Below are positions 6,535 to 13,185 of a stretch of DNA of 17,031 bases, in pieces. This DNA comes from Methylomonas sp. (lineage in GTDB: Bacteria; Pseudomonadota; Gammaproteobacteria; Methylococcales; Methylomonadaceae). The DNA lies in assembly GCA_026988195.1 (NCBI GenBank), contig JALSLS010000238.1, positions 1 to 17,031 on the forward strand. Direction: 5' to 3'. Below the pieces are notes generated by a model. That model saw nothing but the letters and a program-made list of their open reading frames with translations. It did no database searches and had not been told where the DNA came from. Positions within the stretch are counted from its first letter, which is position 1, and every line of letters starts with the position of its first letter. A program made the translations under genes and the position numbers.

Positions 6535-8448
6535 TTACTTTACTGCTGTTGTTGTAGATGCTGTTGTAGATACTGCGACCAACACATCCTTTTTAGTTTC
6601 GGTCTGAGCTTTCTTAATAGCACTATCAGGCAACGCAAACACTGTTAAGACACCACCTAACTGAGTATAAGAACTAAGTTTCTTGTATGCACCAACTGCA
6701 CCAAGCCCATCAGTATCACCTTCTAAACCTGCTGCCATACCAATACCAGCCCATCCACCAATACCTGATAAAACGCCAACATACTGCTTACCATTGTATG
6801 ACCAAGTATTTACGTTTCCGATGATTCCAGATGGAGTCTTAAAGCGGTAAAGTTCCTTACCCGTTGTCGAGTCAATGGCTTTGAGGTAACCCTCTAACGT
6901 GCCATAGAAAACGATATCACCAGCAGTAGCTAAAGCACCACTCCATACTGAGAATGGCTCAGAAATAGACCATTTGATTTTGCCTTCACTAGCATCCCAA
7001 GCGATAAAATTACCTAGATTAGAAGTTCCATCTTTAGTGACTTTTCCAGCAGGGAACATACTTAATGTCGCACCAACATAAGGTTGACCTGCAACGTACT
7101 CAACTTCGAAAGGCTCATAATCCATGCATACATGGTTTGTAGGCACATAGAAAAGCCCTGTTTTTGGAGAGTAAGTTGAAGGTTGCATATCTTTACTACC
7201 TAATGCAGCAGGACAAATGCCTTCAGAGTTAACATCAACACCATTTTTATCTGTGCTGTACTTATCAACAACAATTGGACGACCCGTTTTCATATCAACT
7301 TTAGATGCCCAGTTAACCGCAGGGTCAAACTTTTCAGCAACTAATACTTCTCCAGTTATACGATCAAGTGTGTAGCCAAAGCCATTACGATCAAAGTGAA
7401 CAAGAGCTTTAACGTCTTTGCCTTTAACCTTAATATCAGCTAAAACCATTTCGTTAATACCATCATAGTCCCACTCATCATGTGGAGTCATTTGATAAAC
7501 CCACTTAGCCATACCAGTATCAGCATCACGTGCCCAAATAGTCATAGACCATTTATTATCACCTGGTCTTACTGTTGGGTTCCATGTACTTGGGTTTCCT
7601 GAACCGTAATACATTAAGTTTGTATCAGGATCATAGGTATACCAACCCCAAGTTGTACCACCACCAATTTTCCATTGGTCACCTTTCCAAGACTTTAAGC
7701 TTGAGTCTTTACCCACTGGCTTGATTCCACCATCTGTACCATTCCACGTCGTTGTCTTTTCAGGATCCATACACATCTCAGCATCAGGTCCTGTGCTGTA
7801 ACATTTCCAAGCTTGGCTACCGTCTTTTATATTGTATGCAACAATAAAACCACGAACACCGAACTCACCACCACTGATACCCGTAAGTACTTTATCTTTT
7901 ACAACAATAGGAGCATTTGTATTCGTTTCACCTTTCTTAGGATCACCATTCTTTACACTCCAAATCTTTTTACCCGTCTTTGCATCAAGTGCAACTAAAG
8001 TAGTATCGGCTTGTTGCAAGAATATTTTACCATCTGCATAGGCCAAGCCACGCGCAACCGTGTCACAACACATAACAGGAATTGTGCTTACATCTTGCTT
8101 TGGCTCATATTTCCAAATAATGGACTGGTCTTTTTGATCAATAGCAAAAACCTTGTTTGGGAATGGCGTATGAATAAACATCATGTCACCAACGACCAAA
8201 GGACCACCTTCATGCCCACGTAAAACACCCGTCGAAAAAGTCCAGTCTGGACGCAAATTTGCAACATTATCCTTATTAATTTGATTTAACTTACTGTAGC
8301 GTTGCCCTGTATAGTTACCACCCCAGATACTCCAATTATTTGGATCAGCAGTAGCTGCCGTCACTGACGGGTTAGCACTAACGGTTGTTGTTAATGTGAT
8401 AAGTAACGCAGAAATCGCAGCACCTATCAATAAATAATACCTTTTCAT
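6535..8448 (-). CDS. xoxF: Lanthanide-dependent PQQ methanol dehydrogenase XoxF (XoxF5-like)
   Basis: A 637-residue periplasmic quinoprotein that oxidises methanol (and often formaldehyde) with PQQ and a lanthanide ion. After a signal peptide (1-25, cleavage after VSA) comes an eight-bladed propeller sequence. Visible hallmarks: vicinal Cys127-Cys128 in PVMCCD, Glu195 in GGEFG, Asn285 in GSGNPSTWN, and HDEWDYDG at 323-330. There, catalytic Asp327 is followed two residues later by Asp329, the extra aspartate that separates lanthanide XoxF from calcium MxaF. Blocks such as ICPAALG, FYVPTNHVCMDYEPF and FKTPSGIIGN agree with the XoxF5 clade. The frame is open 12 codons further upstream, but ATG 8448 is preferred: AGGAG lies 8 nt before it and it begins the signal peptide. 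A Ser/Thr/Val/Ala-rich tail (about 617-637) extends past the usual end. The promoter is at 8597-8625. Confidence 0.96.
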   Translation of the reverse strand: MKRYYLLIGAAISALLITLTTTVSANPSVTAATADPNNWSIWGGNYTGQRYSKLNQINKDNVANLRPDWTFSTGVLRGHEGGPLVVGDMMFIHTPFPNKVFAIDQKDQSIIWKYEPKQDVSTIPVMCCDTVARGLAYADGKIFLQQADTTLVALDAKTGKKIWSVKNGDPKKGETNTNAPIVVKDKVLTGISGGEFGVRGFIVAYNIKDGSQAWKCYSTGPDAEMCMDPEKTTTWNGTDGGIKPVGKDSSLKSWKGDQWKIGGGTTWGWYTYDPDTNLMYYGSGNPSTWNPTVRPGDNKWSMTIWARDADTGMAKWVYQMTPHDEWDYDGINEMVLADIKVKGKDVKALVHFDRNGFGYTLDRITGEVLVAEKFDPAVNWASKVDMKTGRPIVVDKYSTDKNGVDVNSEGICPAALGSKDMQPSTYSPKTGLFYVPTNHVCMDYEPFEVEYVAGQPYVGATLSMFPAGKVTKDGTSNLGNFIAWDASEGKIKWSISEPFSVWSGALATAGDIVFYGTLEGYLKAIDSTTGKELYRFKTPSGIIGNVNTWSYNGKQYVGVLSGIGGWAGIGMAAGLEGDTDGLGAVGAYKKLSSYTQLGGVLTVFALPDSAIKKAQTETKKDVLVAVSTTASTTTAVK

Positions 8449-8596
8449 ACTCAATACTCCTTTGGTTTTCATAAAAATAAACAATCTTACTTTTTACACT
8501 TTCCCAAAATTCTAATGGCACTTTTTCCAATTAATTCTAGTCAAATCATCTTAAGATCTCACTTCGTGCTGATTTTTCTTTTGGTACTTGCTATAC

Positions 8597-8625
8597 TTTA
8601 TAGAATGAATGTTCATTCTTGGCAA
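8597..8625 (-). promoter_or_regulatory. Predicted sigma70 promoter of xoxF with operator in its spacer
   Basis: On the minus strand: -35 TTGCCA (8625-8620), 17-bp spacer (8619-8603), -10 TATAAA (8602-8597). The spacer is the inverted repeat GAATGAA-N2-TTCATTC plus one base. The expected transcript start near 8590 gives a leader of about 140 nt to ATG 8448. The layout is the same as that of the frmA promoter. Confidence 0.75.
8603..8618. promoter_or_regulatory. Putative TetR-family operator, xoxF copy
   Basis: GAATGAATGTTCATTC is a perfect 7-bp inverted repeat about a 2-bp centre, extended to 8 bp by the flanking A/T. It matches 510-525 beside the TetR gene. Lying between the divergent xoxF and metallohydrolase genes, a bound repressor would block xoxF directly and could also affect rightward transcription. 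Confidence 0.72.
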
Positions 8626-8686
8626 GCTACAATTACTTTTTTTTTACTTTTTTTATAAAAAACACTCAGAATAGGACTAGAAAGAT

Positions 8687-8773
8687 ATGATACCTAACGA
8701 CTTAGCGTACTTTTCAAGTATTTTAGGATGTTTTTATATAGGTTTCAGTTTTTTATGTATTCATCATGAATAA
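8687..8773 (+). CDS. Possible 28-residue leader peptide
   Basis: An ORF starting ATG 8687 and ending TAA 8773 encodes MIPNDLAYFSSILGCFYIGF and eight more residues: one hydrophobic stretch with two cysteines. It overlaps the start of the metallohydrolase gene by 8 nt. That gene has no visible Shine-Dalgarno, so translational coupling is possible. A weak purine stretch (AGAAAG) precedes its own ATG. Nothing shows that it is translated. Confidence 0.2.
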   Translation: MIPNDLAYFSSILGCFYIGFSFLCIHHE

Positions 8774-9728
8774 AAAATCTACATCTACGCTCTTAACGAT
8801 AATGATGCTTTTAATTTCCCTTTTTAGCGTATTTGAAACGAGAGCTTCAACTACCCCTTTGGACTGTAAAAAGGTAACCCCTGCCGTTGAAATTCAAAGT
8901 GGTATTTTCGTGCGTCCCAGTCATAACGGGATCCTGTTTAAAGATGAAAATATTGCCAATATCGGTTTTATTGTCGGTGATAAAGCGATTGCAGTCATTG
9001 ATACAGGAGGAAGCATAGATGAAGGGAAACGCCTGATTTGCCAAATAAAACAACAAAGTAATTTACCCATACGTTACGTTATTAATACTCATGTTCACCC
9101 CGATCACACAATGGGGAATAGTGCATTTAAAGCAGAAAATACAACTTTTATTGGACATAAAAATCTTACACATGCCGTTGGCATTCTGAGCAAAACCTAT
9201 TTGCGCCGCTACAATGAAGTGACAGGTAAAAATGTATCAGATAAAACCATTATTACATCTTATACCTCAGTTATTAATAAACTAAATATCGATTTAGGTA
9301 ATCGCACATTAACCTTAACAGCAGTACAAAAAGCTCATACCAACAATGATCTTCTAGTATTTGATAATAAGACTAAGACACTTTGGATGTCAGACCTGCT
9401 TTTTCATAAGCACATTCCTGTTATTGGAAAGAGTGGCAGTGTGAATGGTTGGCTTGAGCTAATAAAACGTTTAAAGAAGAATAAAATTATTAAAAACTTT
9501 ATCCCTGGACATGGACCACTACAAATAAACTGGGATGATGCTAGTAACAATCAAACACGCTACTTAACATTACTCCGCGATGAAATTCGCAAAAACATAA
9601 GTACAGAATCAGATTTAACTCACGCAATGGAAAGTATTGGCTTAAATGAGGGATCTAAATGGCAAATGTTCTCAACTTTCCATAAACGCAATATCTCTTA
9701 TATTTTCTCAGAACTTGAGTGGGAATAG
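8766..9728 (+). CDS. Quinoprotein relay system zinc metallohydrolase (MBL fold)
   Basis: A 320-residue protein with a signal peptide (about 1-28). It has a metallo-beta-lactamase fold: VIDTGGS at 78-84, the metal motif HVHPDH (109-114), His191 in KAHTNNDLLVF, Asp210 in WMSDLLF and His249 in PGHGP. The zinc ligand set is complete. Homologues related to SoxH and PqqB are found beside PQQ dehydrogenases and SoxYZ-like carriers and are annotated as quinoprotein relay metallohydrolases; the true substrate is unknown. The gene is divergent from xoxF and heads a plus-strand group with the SoxYZ-like carrier 51 bp downstream. No clear ribosome site precedes ATG 8766, and a 28-codon ORF overlaps it. 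Confidence 0.88.
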   Translation: MNKKSTSTLLTIMMLLISLFSVFETRASTTPLDCKKVTPAVEIQSGIFVRPSHNGILFKDENIANIGFIVGDKAIAVIDTGGSIDEGKRLICQIKQQSNLPIRYVINTHVHPDHTMGNSAFKAENTTFIGHKNLTHAVGILSKTYLRRYNEVTGKNVSDKTIITSYTSVINKLNIDLGNRTLTLTAVQKAHTNNDLLVFDNKTKTLWMSDLLFHKHIPVIGKSGSVNGWLELIKRLKKNKIIKNFIPGHGPLQINWDDASNNQTRYLTLLRDEIRKNISTESDLTHAMESIGLNEGSKWQMFSTFHKRNISYIFSELEWE

Positions 9729-9745
9729 TGAAAATACAAATTACT

Positions 9746-9772
9746 GAGGATAATACCATCACGAGGATAATA
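9746..9772 (+). repeat. GAGGATAATA direct repeat before the SoxYZ-like gene
   Basis: GAGGATAATA occurs at 9746-9755 and 9763-9772. Both copies contain a Shine-Dalgarno-like GAGG; the nearer one is 13 nt from ATG 9780. It may be a duplicated ribosome-binding region. Confidence 0.4.
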
Positions 9773-9779
9773 AAATAAT

Positions 9780-10631
9780 ATGAAATATATGAACACTCTA
9801 CTAATTCTACTTTCCATCAGCTTCTATGCATCAACTTTTAGCATCGCTCTTGCAAAAACAACTGAAAACCCTAAACCTTCAGAAAGTATTGTAGATCAAA
9901 ATACAACTTGGAATACATTACTTAAAGCATATTATTTTGAAGATAAAACTATCATCGAATCAGATGAACTCTTTGACTTTAGCGCCCCCTATAGAGCAGA
10001 AGATGGGGCTATGGTTCCCATCGAAATAGTTGCAAAAAAACCACAAACCGAAGAACACTATATAAAATCACTTTGGATTATTATTGATAAAAATCCAAAG
10101 CCACTCGCGGGTAAATTCAAATTTTCTCCACTAAATGGAAAAGCAGACCTCTCTATGCGAATTCGTGTAGATGCCTATAGTCCTGTGCGAGTAATTGCTG
10201 AAACCAATGAAAATAAGCTTTATATGGTCAGCCATTATGTAAAATCATCGGGTGGATGTTCTGCCCCTGCATCTTCTGATGCTGCCACAGCACTCGCACG
10301 CTTAGGTAAAATTCGTTTAAAGACATCATTACTTAAATCATTCGAACAACCTGTGCAAACCCGATTAGCCATTAGTCACCCGAACACCAGTGGTCTGCAA
10401 AAGGATCAAGTAACCACCTTATTTATACCTCCACACTATATCTCAAAAATTGATGTTAAATTTGAAGGGAAAACCATCTTTAGTGCTGAAACTGATATTT
10501 CAATTAGCGAAAACCCAAACTTCAAATTTTATTTTGTACCAAGTAAAGCGGGTATTTTAACGACTGAAATAACAGACACTAAAGGTAATAAATTTACTCA
10601 GACCAAAAAGCTTGAAGCTACTATAAATTAA
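9780..10631 (+). CDS. Quinoprotein dehydrogenase-associated SoxYZ-like carrier protein
   Basis: A 283-residue exported protein with a signal peptide (about 1-25). The first half is SoxY-like (DELFDFSAPYRAEDGAMVPIEI...) and reaches the carrier motif SSGGCSAP with Cys160, the position where SoxY carries its covalently bound intermediate. The second half (about 190-283, beginning TRLAISHPNTSGLQKDQ and including FIPPHYISKIDV) is SoxZ-like. Such SoxY-SoxZ fusions accompany PQQ dehydrogenases and a metallohydrolase in methylotrophs. They probably carry an unknown group on the cysteine, rather than taking part in thiosulfate oxidation. The carrier cysteine is present and the length is normal. It follows the metallohydrolase by 51 bp and is very likely in the same operon. 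Confidence 0.9.
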   Translation: MKYMNTLLILLSISFYASTFSIALAKTTENPKPSESIVDQNTTWNTLLKAYYFEDKTIIESDELFDFSAPYRAEDGAMVPIEIVAKKPQTEEHYIKSLWIIIDKNPKPLAGKFKFSPLNGKADLSMRIRVDAYSPVRVIAETNENKLYMVSHYVKSSGGCSAPASSDAATALARLGKIRLKTSLLKSFEQPVQTRLAISHPNTSGLQKDQVTTLFIPPHYISKIDVKFEGKTIFSAETDISISENPNFKFYFVPSKAGILTTEITDTKGNKFTQTKKLEATIN

Positions 10632-10654
10632 ATAGTAGAGGCAGAAAAGGTAGT

Positions 10655-10674
10655 GTACCCCACTTTATGGGTAC
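10655..10674 (+). other. Small hairpin downstream of the SoxYZ-like gene
   Basis: GTACCC (10655-10660) and GGGTAC (10669-10674) form a 6-bp stem with an 8-nt loop, 23 nt after the stop. No T run follows, so it is not a clear terminator. Confidence 0.3.
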
Positions 10675-10756
10675 CAAGTAAGAATGGTAAATTTATTATT
10701 ACCCCCTCTGTCAGAATAGTTGTCACCCCCAAGACTAATACGTAGGATTGAATAAT

Positions 10757-11305
10757 ATGCAAAAGACTCAAAGATTCAACTCCCCCATCTATTATTACAA
10801 ATGGCTAGCTACACAGTTGCTATCAATCACCTTACTGCTAATATTTTCAATAACCTTTACAAATTCTTTGGCGATTGAAATGTCTAAAGCCAATGAAGAT
10901 AAAGAAACTCAAAGCATAAAAACTGTTTCAGTCCCTATTTACCAAAAAATATCCAATAAAGAATTCGATGATATTATCGAAGACCTGTTAATCGCCATAG
11001 GAGAACATAATTTTCGCTTGAACCAACATGCTCGTATTGGTAAAGCCATTGCTGACCGCGAAAAAATACCCTTTCCTGCTACAACAGTGCTCCACTTTTG
11101 TAATCTAAGCTATGCCAAACAGCTATTAGAAATTGCCCCCGACTACCTATTAAGAATGCCTTGCAGAGTATCAGTAAGGCAAAAAGAAGATAAAACAGTA
11201 CTTATCGAAGTATGGCTGTTGCCTGAGGATGACAAACGCACAAAAAAGTTTGCAAAAAAAATAAATACTATTCTAAAAGAAATTGTTTCATATGGAGCAA
11301 ACTAA
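10757..11305 (+). CDS. Exported DUF302-domain protein
   Basis: A 182-residue protein with a hydrophobic N-terminal segment (about 15-38) ending near SLA, probably a signal peptide or membrane anchor. Residues about 55-180 carry the DUF302 pattern: FDDIIEDLLIAIGEHNFRLNQHARIGKAI ... FPATTVLHFCNLSYAKQLLEIAPDYLLRMPCRVSVRQ ... VLIEVWLLPE. DUF302 proteins have no agreed function, though the C...P-region suggests ligand or metal binding. The frame is open from TTG 10748, but ATG 10757 is chosen because AGGA (10744-10747) is spaced 9 nt from it. It lies 125 bp after the SoxYZ-like gene and in the same direction, so it belongs to the xoxF-associated plus-strand group. Confidence 0.75.
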   Translation: MQKTQRFNSPIYYYKWLATQLLSITLLLIFSITFTNSLAIEMSKANEDKETQSIKTVSVPIYQKISNKEFDDIIEDLLIAIGEHNFRLNQHARIGKAIADREKIPFPATTVLHFCNLSYAKQLLEIAPDYLLRMPCRVSVRQKEDKTVLIEVWLLPEDDKRTKKFAKKINTILKEIVSYGAN

Positions 11306-11308
11306 GTG

Positions 11309-11325
11309 AGGAATGACGCAATAAT
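11309..11325 (+). repeat. 17-bp direct repeat, copy 1
   Basis: AGGAATGACGCAATAAT lies just after the DUF302 stop codon. It is repeated with one change at 11779-11795, so the two copies bracket the four-cysteine gene. Confidence 0.6.
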
Positions 11326-11364
11326 TTACTATACTAATCTTATCAATAACCCAAAGGAGACATT

Positions 11365-11769
11365 ATGAAAAAAATTCTATTATTAAGCACAACACTTTTT
11401 CTTAGCACCAGCTTTTTAAGCCTGAGCATTGCCGATAACGTACCTGTTGCTACGACAAGCACAAGCACAAAAAAAGTAAACGACTACCCAACTCAGGCAA
11501 GAGTAGAATTTGTATTGCAATGCATGAGTAAATACGGAAATGAAACTTATAACACAATGTACGGCTGTATCTGTGCTGTGGATAAAGTAGCAGAAACCAT
11601 CCCATACAAAAATTATGTCGCAACAGCTACCCTCGCTGTAATGATTAATACTCCTGGTGAAAAAGGTGGTATTTTTCGTGATGCTCCTGGTGGAAGAAAG
11701 GCAATCAGAGCCTTTAAAAGCTTTATCAAAGATACTGAAAAAGCTTGTGGGTTAAAGAAAACTTCTTAA
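11365..11769 (+). CDS. Small exported four-cysteine protein of unknown function
   Basis: A 134-residue protein with a clear signal peptide (about 1-23, cleavage after SIA) and an ideal ribosome site (AAAGGAG, 5 nt before ATG). The mature domain has Cys53, Cys68, Cys70 and Cys128 within YPTQARVEFVLQCMSKYG, YGCICAVDKVAE and KACGLKK, with TPGEKGGIFRDAPGGRK between. The cysteines probably form two disulfides or a metal site; there is no CxxCH haem motif. It resembles uncharacterised proteins that I associate with PQQ-dehydrogenase clusters, but I cannot name a domain. As the last gene of the plus-strand group, a periplasmic partner or assembly role for the methanol oxidation system is a reasonable guess. 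Confidence 0.75.
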   Translation: MKKILLLSTTLFLSTSFLSLSIADNVPVATTSTSTKKVNDYPTQARVEFVLQCMSKYGNETYNTMYGCICAVDKVAETIPYKNYVATATLAVMINTPGEKGGIFRDAPGGRKAIRAFKSFIKDTEKACGLKKTS

Positions 11770-11778
11770 AAGAAATTA

Positions 11779-11795
11779 AGGAATGGCGCAATAAT
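11779..11795 (+). repeat. 17-bp direct repeat, copy 2
   Basis: AGGAATGGCGCAATAAT, one base different from 11309-11325, sits 10 nt after the four-cysteine stop and directly against palindromic repeat A copy 2. A short inverse relative, ATTATTACGC, is on the far side of that element (11932-11941). Confidence 0.6.
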
Positions 11796-11796
11796 A

Positions 11797-11917
11797 CCTG
11801 AATCCGTGAGGTCAATGCGGATAACAGGGCGTAAGATATTGGTTAAGCGAGTATTTTTTAAACCCGTCATGAATCAATAGCTTACGTCCTGTACCGTAGT
11901 GACCTCATGGATTCAGG
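11797..11917 (+). repeat. Palindromic repeat family A, copy 2 (121 bp, internal deletion)
   Basis: CCTGAATCCGTGAGGTCA and TGACCTCATGGATTCAGG (one mismatch) form 18-bp inverted ends. Compared with the 162-bp copies, about 41 bp are missing between two GGTT motifs in the middle, which suggests deletion by slippage. It begins the gene-free stretch 11770-12408. Confidence 0.88.
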
Positions 11918-11949
11918 TAATACACTTACCAATTATTACGCAAAATTTT

Positions 11950-12023
11950 TGCTTCTACTCAAATGATCTCAAGAGGAGCATAGTTATTCTATGTAACGAT
12001 TTGAAATCATTTGAGTAGGAGCA
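11950..12023. repeat. 74-bp palindromic repeat with inner CATAG/CTATG stem
   Basis: TGCTTCTACTCAAATGATCT (from 11950) is inverted as AATCATTTGAGTAGGAGCA (to 12023), around CATAG-TTATT-CTATG. It would fold into a long hairpin with an inner stem-loop. It is unrelated to families A and B and occurs once here. It could act as a terminator for the plus-strand group or be a dispersed intergenic repeat. Confidence 0.75.
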
Positions 12024-12090
12024 GAAAAAACCAGTAAAAATGCTAGGTTTATTATTGTGTCGTCTCGGTAGTGGCTTAAATTTGTGTTTT

Positions 12091-12153
12091 TGTAGGTCGG
12101 ATTAGCGATAGCGTAATCCGACATATCGCTACAAACCGCAGGTTCAACCTACT
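12091..12153. repeat. REP-like palindrome GTCGGATTAGCG...CGTAATCCGAC
   Basis: GTCGGATTAGCG (12096-12107) pairs with CGTAATCCGAC (12112-12122), a compact hairpin of a kind widespread between genes in gammaproteobacteria. It is enclosed by TGTAGGT and ACCTAC (to 12153), the same ends as the repeat at 5357-5432. Confidence 0.7.
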
Positions 12154-12171
12154 ACCCGTCGTCCCTAAGTC

Positions 12172-12398
12172 ACCCATCCCCCCTGTTTTTTACATATTTT
12201 TAAAAATATCCTGAATCCGTGAGGTCAATGCGAATAGCAGGGGATAAGATATTGGTTTAGCACGGGATTTAAAAAATCTTAGCTTCACCCTTAGGTTAAG
12301 CGAGTATTTTTTTAAACCCGTTATGAATCAATAGCTTATCCACTGTTCCGTAGTGGACTCACGGATTCAGGAATATGTAAAAAACAGGGGGGATGGGT
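12172..12398. repeat. Perfect 27-bp inverted repeat enclosing palindrome A copy 3
   Basis: 12172-12198 and 12372-12398 are exact inverse complements (ACCCATCCCCCCTGTTTTTT plus ACATATT). They enclose a 162-bp family A element. Together they make a nested palindrome of 227 bp between the converging plus-strand and minus-strand gene groups, 10 bp from the ABC ATPase stop codon. Each arm, read inward, is a C run followed by a T run. Confidence 0.85.
12210..12371 (+). repeat. Palindromic repeat family A, copy 3 (162 bp)
   Basis: A full-length copy with 14-bp ends CCTGAATCCGTGAG / CTCACGGATTCAGG, the same length as copy 1 (which is inverted), and with the interior missing from copy 2 (TTTAGCACGG ... 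CTTCACCCTTAGG). Confidence 0.9.
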
Positions 12399-12408
12399 TT
12401 TAAACAGT

Positions 12409-13185
12409 TTATATCTGTTGAATATGTGAAGTATCAGGGAGTTTTTGGTCTGATAACTGCAAGAATGCATTTAACAGACTATCAGTTTGTGTTCTATCTT
12501 GAAGCTCTCGTGATGTTGCTTGTGCAAGTAGCTTACCCTTATTTAATACTAAAACTTGCTTGGCATTTTCGGCTTCATCAATTAAATGCGTTGCCCAAAG
12601 TGTAGTAATTTTGCGTTCAGTACAAAGTTGTTGCACATAGTTTAGTAGCAAGTCTCTTGAAGCTGGATCAAGTCCTACGGTAGCCTCGTCCATCAATAAT
12701 ACCTTGGGTTCTGTTAATAAGGCTCGGGCTAATTCTACTTTACGTCGATTACCACCACTCAAGGTTTTACAGGCTTTTTTAGCTGTATCTTGCATTCCTA
12801 ATCTTTCTAATTCAATGGCTGAGCGTTCTTTTATTTCGTGTGTAGAAAGCCCATGTAGACGACCATGAAAGCTTAGATTAGCTTGCACGGTTAAGCCTAA
12901 ATCTAATGCGGATTGTTGAAAAACAACACCAATATGCGCAAGTGCTTTAGTTAATTGGCGGCTCAGGTCAATACCTACTATTTCTATGCTGCCAGAATCT
13001 GGTACAAATAGACCTGTCAGTAATTGAAATAAGGTGCTTTTACCAGCACCATTAGAGCCTAAAAGTGCATAGAAACCATGTTGCAGCTCAAAGCTGACAT
13101 CGTTTAAAGCTTTTACTTTTCCATAGGATTTATACACTTTTTGTAGCGATATAATTGTTTCTGATAGGCTATTTTTTTCATTCAC
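12409..13185 (-). CDS. ABC transporter ATP-binding protein of the PQQ-dependent alcohol dehydrogenase system
   Basis: A 258-residue soluble ATPase. Walker A GSNGAGKST (43-51), Q-loop Gln91, signature LSGGN (142-146), Walker B LLMDE (163-167) and switch His200 are all intact. The LSGGNRRKVELARALL...MDEATVGLD block agrees with the subgroup associated with PQQ-dependent alcohol dehydrogenases. It would energise the ABC-2 type permease encoded at 15805-16620; the transported substrate is not known. The start codon is GTG 13185, overlapping the preceding ATPase gene by 8 nt (GTGAATGA), which implies translational coupling. It ends the five-gene minus-strand group, just before a nested palindrome. 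Confidence 0.88.
   Translation of the reverse strand: MNEKNSLSETIISLQKVYKSYGKVKALNDVSFELQHGFYALLGSNGAGKSTLFQLLTGLFVPDSGSIEIVGIDLSRQLTKALAHIGVVFQQSALDLGLTVQANLSFHGRLHGLSTHEIKERSAIELERLGMQDTAKKACKTLSGGNRRKVELARALLTEPKVLLMDEATVGLDPASRDLLLNYVQQLCTERKITTLWATHLIDEAENAKQVLVLNKGKLLAQATSRELQDRTQTDSLLNAFLQLSDQKLPDTSHIQQI

Noticed and set aside
8449..8484. XoxF start at ATG 8484
   Set aside because: The 12 extra residues precede the signal peptide, and the AGGAG site is correctly spaced for ATG 8448 only.
9780..10631. Thiosulfate oxidation (Sox) role for the SoxYZ-like protein
   Set aside because: It is a SoxY-SoxZ fusion beside quinoprotein genes, with no soxA, soxB, soxX or soxC in the window.
11770..12408. 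CRISPR array or tRNA cluster in the repeat-rich gap
   Set aside because: The repeats differ from one another, are palindromic and irregularly spaced, with no uniform spacers; no tRNA-like cloverleaf was seen.
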